DNA of 64,000 nt from Nageia nagi (taxonomy: Eukaryota > Pinophyta), in contig JBITNC010000002.1 in NCBI GenBank assembly GCA_050084985.1, positions 22,754,001 to 22,818,000 on the forward strand. The letters are read 5' to 3'. A program made the translations under genes and the position numbers. Below, in pieces: positions 59,811-64,000 of this stretch (its first letter is position 1; each line of letters starts with the position of its first letter). The notes below the pieces were generated by a model. The model had not been told where the DNA came from. It saw only the letters and a list, made by a program, of their open reading frames with translations, and searched no databases.

Positions 59811-60270
59811 GTACAATGAGTTTCTCACGTAGAGCAAACTCACCACGGAGGTATAGAATGTACAACAAGTTTGTCACACAGAGCGAACTTACCACGGAGG
59901 TATATTAATTATATGCTCAAAAATTGTACGAGTTTCTCATGTAGAGCAAACTCACCACGAAGGTATAGAGCATGAAAATTGTACAATGAGTTTCTCACGT
60001 AGAGCAAACTCACCACAGAGGTATAGAATGTACAACAAGTTCATCATGTAGAGCGAACTTACCACGTAGGTATATTAATTATATGCTCAAATATTGTACA
60101 TGTTTCTCACGCAAAGCAAACTCACCACGGAGGTATAAAATGTACAACAAGTTTGTCACGTAGAGCAAACTTACCATGGAGGTATAAAATAATCAACACT
60201 CTATAACAACAATTATACAACAAGTTTGTCACGTAGAGCAAACTTACCACGGAGGTCTAGAATGTACAAT
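59811..60270 (-). repeat. Copia-D tail tandem repeats
   Basis: Eight or so units of about 46-66 bp, each with the plus-strand core TCACGTAGAGCAAACTCACC followed by ACGGAGGTAT and starting GTACAA. Two subtypes (GAGTTTCTC and AAGTTTGTC) partly alternate. One diverged unit survives at the matching place in Copia-2 (about 11788-11850). They lie between the pol stop codon and the polypurine tract. Confidence 0.88.
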
Positions 60271-60315
60271 CAAAAAAGGCCTCTTAGAGGTGAAGTTGTC
60301 ATCACTAACAAAAGT

Positions 60316-63300
60316 TCAAACTTCACTCCCCCTTGAGGGCAACTTCACCAACCTAAGAGAATCCCTAAGCTTGCTGAACTGAGCTTCAGGAAGGGGCTTG
60401 GTGAATAAATCAGCAAAGTTTTCAGTAGATGGACAATATTCCAAGTGTATGATGTCATCTAGAACCTTCTCCCTGATAAAATGGGCTTGGATTTCCACAT
60501 GTTTGGTTCTCTGATGGAACATAGGATTCTTAGCCAAAGAGATAGCCGATTGATTATCTGAAGAAATAAGAGATGGGCCATTTTGCTTATACCCAATTTC
60601 ATTCAGAAGATGCCTCAGTCAAATAGCTTTTTGGGCGGTAATAGACATGGCTCGATATTTGGCTTTGATGGTAGAAAGAGTCCCAGTAGGTTGCTTCTTG
60701 GAAGCCCAAGAGATAGCACCTGAACCAATGCTGAACACATATGCAGAGGTTGATTTTCTATCATCTCTATCTCCCCCATAATCAGAATTTGAGAACCTTG
60801 AGAGAATAATTGAGGGCACTTTGGAATACTTAAGAGCAAGATCCTTTGTCCCTACCACATACCTCAAGATTTGCTTAACAGTATTGAGGTGTTCAACATA
60901 TGGTTTTTGCATGAATCGTGCCATCAGATTCATTGCAAAGGTAATATTAGGATGAGAGATAGTCAGATACAGAAGACTACTGATCAATTACCTATACGCT
61001 GTAGCATCAGCCAACTGAGAATCTGAGCTCAGTGATACAACGATTCCAAGAGAAACAGGTATTGCAGCATATCTACACTCCTCCATTCCAAACTTTTGCA
61101 AGATGTCTGATATATACTTAGATTGACTAAGATAAGTACAATCTTTGTGTTGGTATACTTGCATTCCAAGATAGTAATGCAATAGACCTAGATCAGTCAT
61201 TTCAAATGTTGCCTTCAGTTTGGATATGCACTCTTGGATGATTTCAATATTATTGCCTGTTATGAGAAGATCATCCACATAAAGGAGAATTAAGACCACA
61301 TCTTTTCCTTGATTGAGTACATAGAGATCTGAGTCAGAGAAGCACTTGGAAAAACCAATATCTACAAAGAATCTTGAAATTTTCTTGTACCATGCTCTAG
61401 GTGCTTGTTTAAGTCCATACAAAGACTTCTTTAACTTGCACACAAGAGACTCTTTTCCTTCTGGAATAAATCCTTCTGGTTGATTCATGTAGATTTCTAC
61501 ATCCAAGTCACCATTAAGAAATGCACTCTTGACATCAAGTTGGAAAACTTTCCATCCTTGAGCTGCAGAAAGAGCAAGGATTATCCTGATAGTAGGCATC
61601 TTGGCCACAGGAGCAAAGGTTTCCTCATAATCAATACCATATTTCTGAGCGAATCCTTTGGCCACTAACCTTGCTTTGTATTTTTCAACTTCTCCATCAG
61701 AATTGTACTTGACCTTGTATATCCATTTATTTCTAATCATATTTTTCTCATTGGGATAAGGAACCAAATCCCAAGTTTCATTTTTCATAAGTGCCTCATA
61801 CTCAACTTTCATAGCTTCCATCCAACACTCTTGTTTGGAAGCTTCTTTGAATGTTGATGGCTCATTCATATTATCAATTTTGGCAAATAAGGATTTATTC
61901 AAGGTCATACTTCTTGTAATTATCTCAGCTGGAGAATTTTGCTCTTATGGTGACTTCCCTACATGATCATCCAACCAGTTAGGTGCAGGCGTAGAATCTT
62001 CTGAATTAGACACCTCAGCATGAGAAGTCGTATCCTCAGGAAGTTCATTGAACTTGACATCCCTAGAAATAAAGACTGTTTTATGGGATGAGGAGTAGAG
62101 TCTGTAACCTCTATGCTGATTATCATACCCCATAAAGATGCATTTTTCTGATCTTTTATCTAGCTTCTTTCTTTTCTCTGAGGTAATGAAGGCAAATGCA
62201 TCACAACTAAAGACCCTGAAGTGTGAGATGTTAGGTTTCTTTCCTGTCCATGCTTCATACAGAGTTTTTCCTTCAACTGCTTTAGGAGGACACCTATTTA
62301 GGGTGTGAATAGCAATGTGAACAGCTTCTCTCCATAAGAAACTAGGAAGGTTACCCAACATGCATCTTGCCATTTCCATAATGGTGCGATTCTTCCTTTC
62401 AACAACTCCATTTTGTTGAGGGGTGTAAGGGATTGTGAATTGCCACTTGATCCCATGTTTAACACAATAGTCGTTAAACTCATTGCTATTATACTCACCC
62501 CCATTATCAGATCTCAGCATTTTGATCTTAAAATCAGTTTGATTTTCAACAAGTGCCTTGAAGTCTTTAAATCGGTCAAAAGTTTGATCCTTATGCTTAA
62601 GTAGATAACCAAATGTCATCCTACTGAAGTCATCAATGAAGGTCAGAACATAAGAAGCTCCCCCTAGAGACTTAGTCTGAAATGGACCCATCAAATCTGA
62701 ATGCACTAGCTGAAGAGGATGAGTAGCCCGAGTTGCCTTATCTTTTTCAAACTTTTACCTATTCATCTTTCCTAGAATGCACCTTTCACAAAGACCAATT
62801 GTGGGTGAAATATTAGGTAAACCTTCCACAAGTTCTTGATTTTTCATATCTTGAATATTGTTATGGTTAAGGTGCCCTAATCGTGGATGCCAAAGATTAC
62901 CTTTTGAACACACATTTGTAGCAAGACAAATTTTCGAAGGTACTTGATCCATAATATAAAGGTCATCCTTTACTGATCCTTTCATCAAAGTGGCAAGTCC
63001 TTTCTTAACACACCAGGAGTGTGAGGTAAACTCAAATGAGCATCCTTTCCTTGTAATCTAAATTACAGAGATAAGATTCATCCTTAGCTTAGACACATAA
63101 AAGACATTATCAAGCGCCTTTCCATGAATCTTCACATTCCCTATTCCTTGAACATCAAGGACTGTATTATCACCTATCACAACTGTATCCTTGTTGTACT
63201 TATGAAAAATTTTCAAACTTATCCTTTTCATAAACATGTGATTAGTGCATCCTGAATCAATAATCCAATCATTTGAAATAGTTTGAGTCATTGAGTAGTA

Positions 63301-64000
63301 GGCAACAGTAGCAGCATGCTTGTTCTTCTTTTTATTATTGAAATTTCTCACATTTACATTTCCCTTGCCTTTTTGAGCAAATTTCTTTTTGCGATAATCA
63401 TACTCTTTGTGCCCAAAGATGCCACAAAAGTTACAATTTCCATCAAACTTTTCCTGCGGTGTTGGTTTGCTTGATCCAACTTTGTCATTCCTTTGCTTGA
63501 AGTTACCATGCTTCCTGATGGTAGATGAGGATTTGTTATCTTTGAATTTATAATGTTTGAATGTATTCTTGAAAGGAGTTTTGGTTGCTCCTAGAGCAAT
63601 GTTATTATCCTTTGGAGAAATGTTCAACATTTTCTTGTTCAAAGTTTCCTTATGCTTCAGAAGGAGTCTAGAAAGGTTGTCAAGAGAGATGACATCTTCT
63701 TCATCATCGAGCCTAGTCTCCATAACTGTGACAAAGTTACTGAACTTTGTAGAGAGGCTTTGAAAAATGATAAAGACCATGAACTCATCATTGATCCAAT
63801 TGCACCCACAGCCAACCAATTGTGTCCTGAGGTCAATGATTTTATTCAAGTAGATTGAGGTGCTTTCATCTTCACCTTGATGATATTGCAATAACTTTTG
63901 TAGAATGGTGAACCTTCTTGAAAATTTGGACCCAAGGTAAATTTTCTTTAGTCTATCCCAAGCTTTTTTTGCTGATGTTGAGGAAGAGATCATGAGAAGG
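60316..64000 (-). pseudogene. gag-pol: Copia-D gag-pol polyprotein (partial, five premature stops)
   Basis: Read right to left in one frame from the window edge. Gag core (to about 63450: KKAWDRLKKIYLG, FTILQKLLQYHQGEDESTSI); zinc knuckle CNFCGIFGHKEYDY at about 63440-63392, with the last Cys replaced by Tyr; protease WIIDSGCTNHM at about 63270; pre-integrase HPRLGHLNHNN and CERCILGKMNR; integrase core with FIDDFSR, LRSDNGGEY and VVERKNRT (all three catalytic acids present); linker KLDKRSEKCIFMGYD; RT with GLKQAPRAWY and YVDDLLITG (about 61280); RNase H with SWASKK, STIKAKYRAM (catalytic Glu replaced by Lys), SSDNQSAISLAKNP, ending GSEV at a stop at 60316. Premature stops: 63058 TAG, 62755 TAA, 61945 TAA, 60988 TAA and 60619 TGA. 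Confidence 0.92.

Larger units (their letters stand above)
58854..64000 (-). mobile_element. Copia-D, Ty1/copia retrotransposon, 3' part (runs off right edge)
   Basis: Minus-strand element with 3' LTR at 58854-59325, polypurine tract, a tail with tandem repeats and a polyprotein that continues beyond 64000. The 5' LTR and primer site are outside the window. The polyprotein has five premature stops but one frame throughout, so it is the least decayed element here. Protein, LTR termini and tail repeats match Copia-2. Confidence 0.9.

Noticed and set aside
62413-62604. Plus-strand open frame, and others at 61480, 63557 and 63652
   Set aside because: They are antisense shadows of the Copia-D polyprotein.

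Overview
This is a gene-poor, AT-rich stretch of a large plant nuclear genome, built almost entirely from decayed LTR retrotransposons. A conifer or another gymnosperm is the most likely source. The evidence is several Ty1/copia and Ty3/gypsy (Tat-type) families nested in one another, fragments of plant pentatricopeptide-repeat (PPR) genes, a plant mobile domain (PMD), and heavy decay in which premature stops mostly fall where Trp, Gln or Arg is expected. The species assignment is inference. I found no intact host gene, no tRNA or rRNA gene and no CRISPR.

Layout. Bases 1-2660 are old flank: an acidic ORF fragment, a gypsy gag remnant and a PPR fragment. Bases 2661-44785 are one nested stack. 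The host is a minus-strand copia element (Copia-1, 2666-44780) with recognisable LTRs at both ends, a tRNA-iMet-type primer site, a polypurine tract and a TCATA target duplication on both sides. Its pol gene is split by a plus-strand Tat-type gypsy (Gypsy-A, 6143-42811). Gypsy-A in turn holds a plus-strand copia (Copia-2, 6587 to about 11930), a complete gypsy (Gypsy-B, 15969-29374, target duplication CATAC) and a truncated minus-strand gypsy (Gypsy-C, about 32617-34557).

Bases 44786-58853 are flank: more PPR fragments, two diverged copies of an unidentified repeated gene with similar 3' tails (49380-50690 and 51590-53300), a 69-bp tandem array interrupted by a foldback/MITE-like element of about 618 bp (53873-54490), a 212-bp tandem duplication, and about 3.5 kb with nothing recognisable. 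Bases 58854-64000 are the 3' LTR, tandem-repeat tail and polyprotein of a younger minus-strand copia (Copia-D, same family as Copia-2). Its reading frame has five premature stops but no frameshift, and it runs off the right edge.

Points worth most attention: two Tat-type elements carry the extra (archaeal-like) RNase H in different places, before RT in Gypsy-B and after the RT-linked RNase H in Gypsy-A. Gypsy-B has a long extra coding region downstream of integrase. Gypsy-A carries an antisense PMD remnant. Three element families each have their own short tandem repeats in or next to the LTR. All coding regions listed are pseudogenes unless stated.
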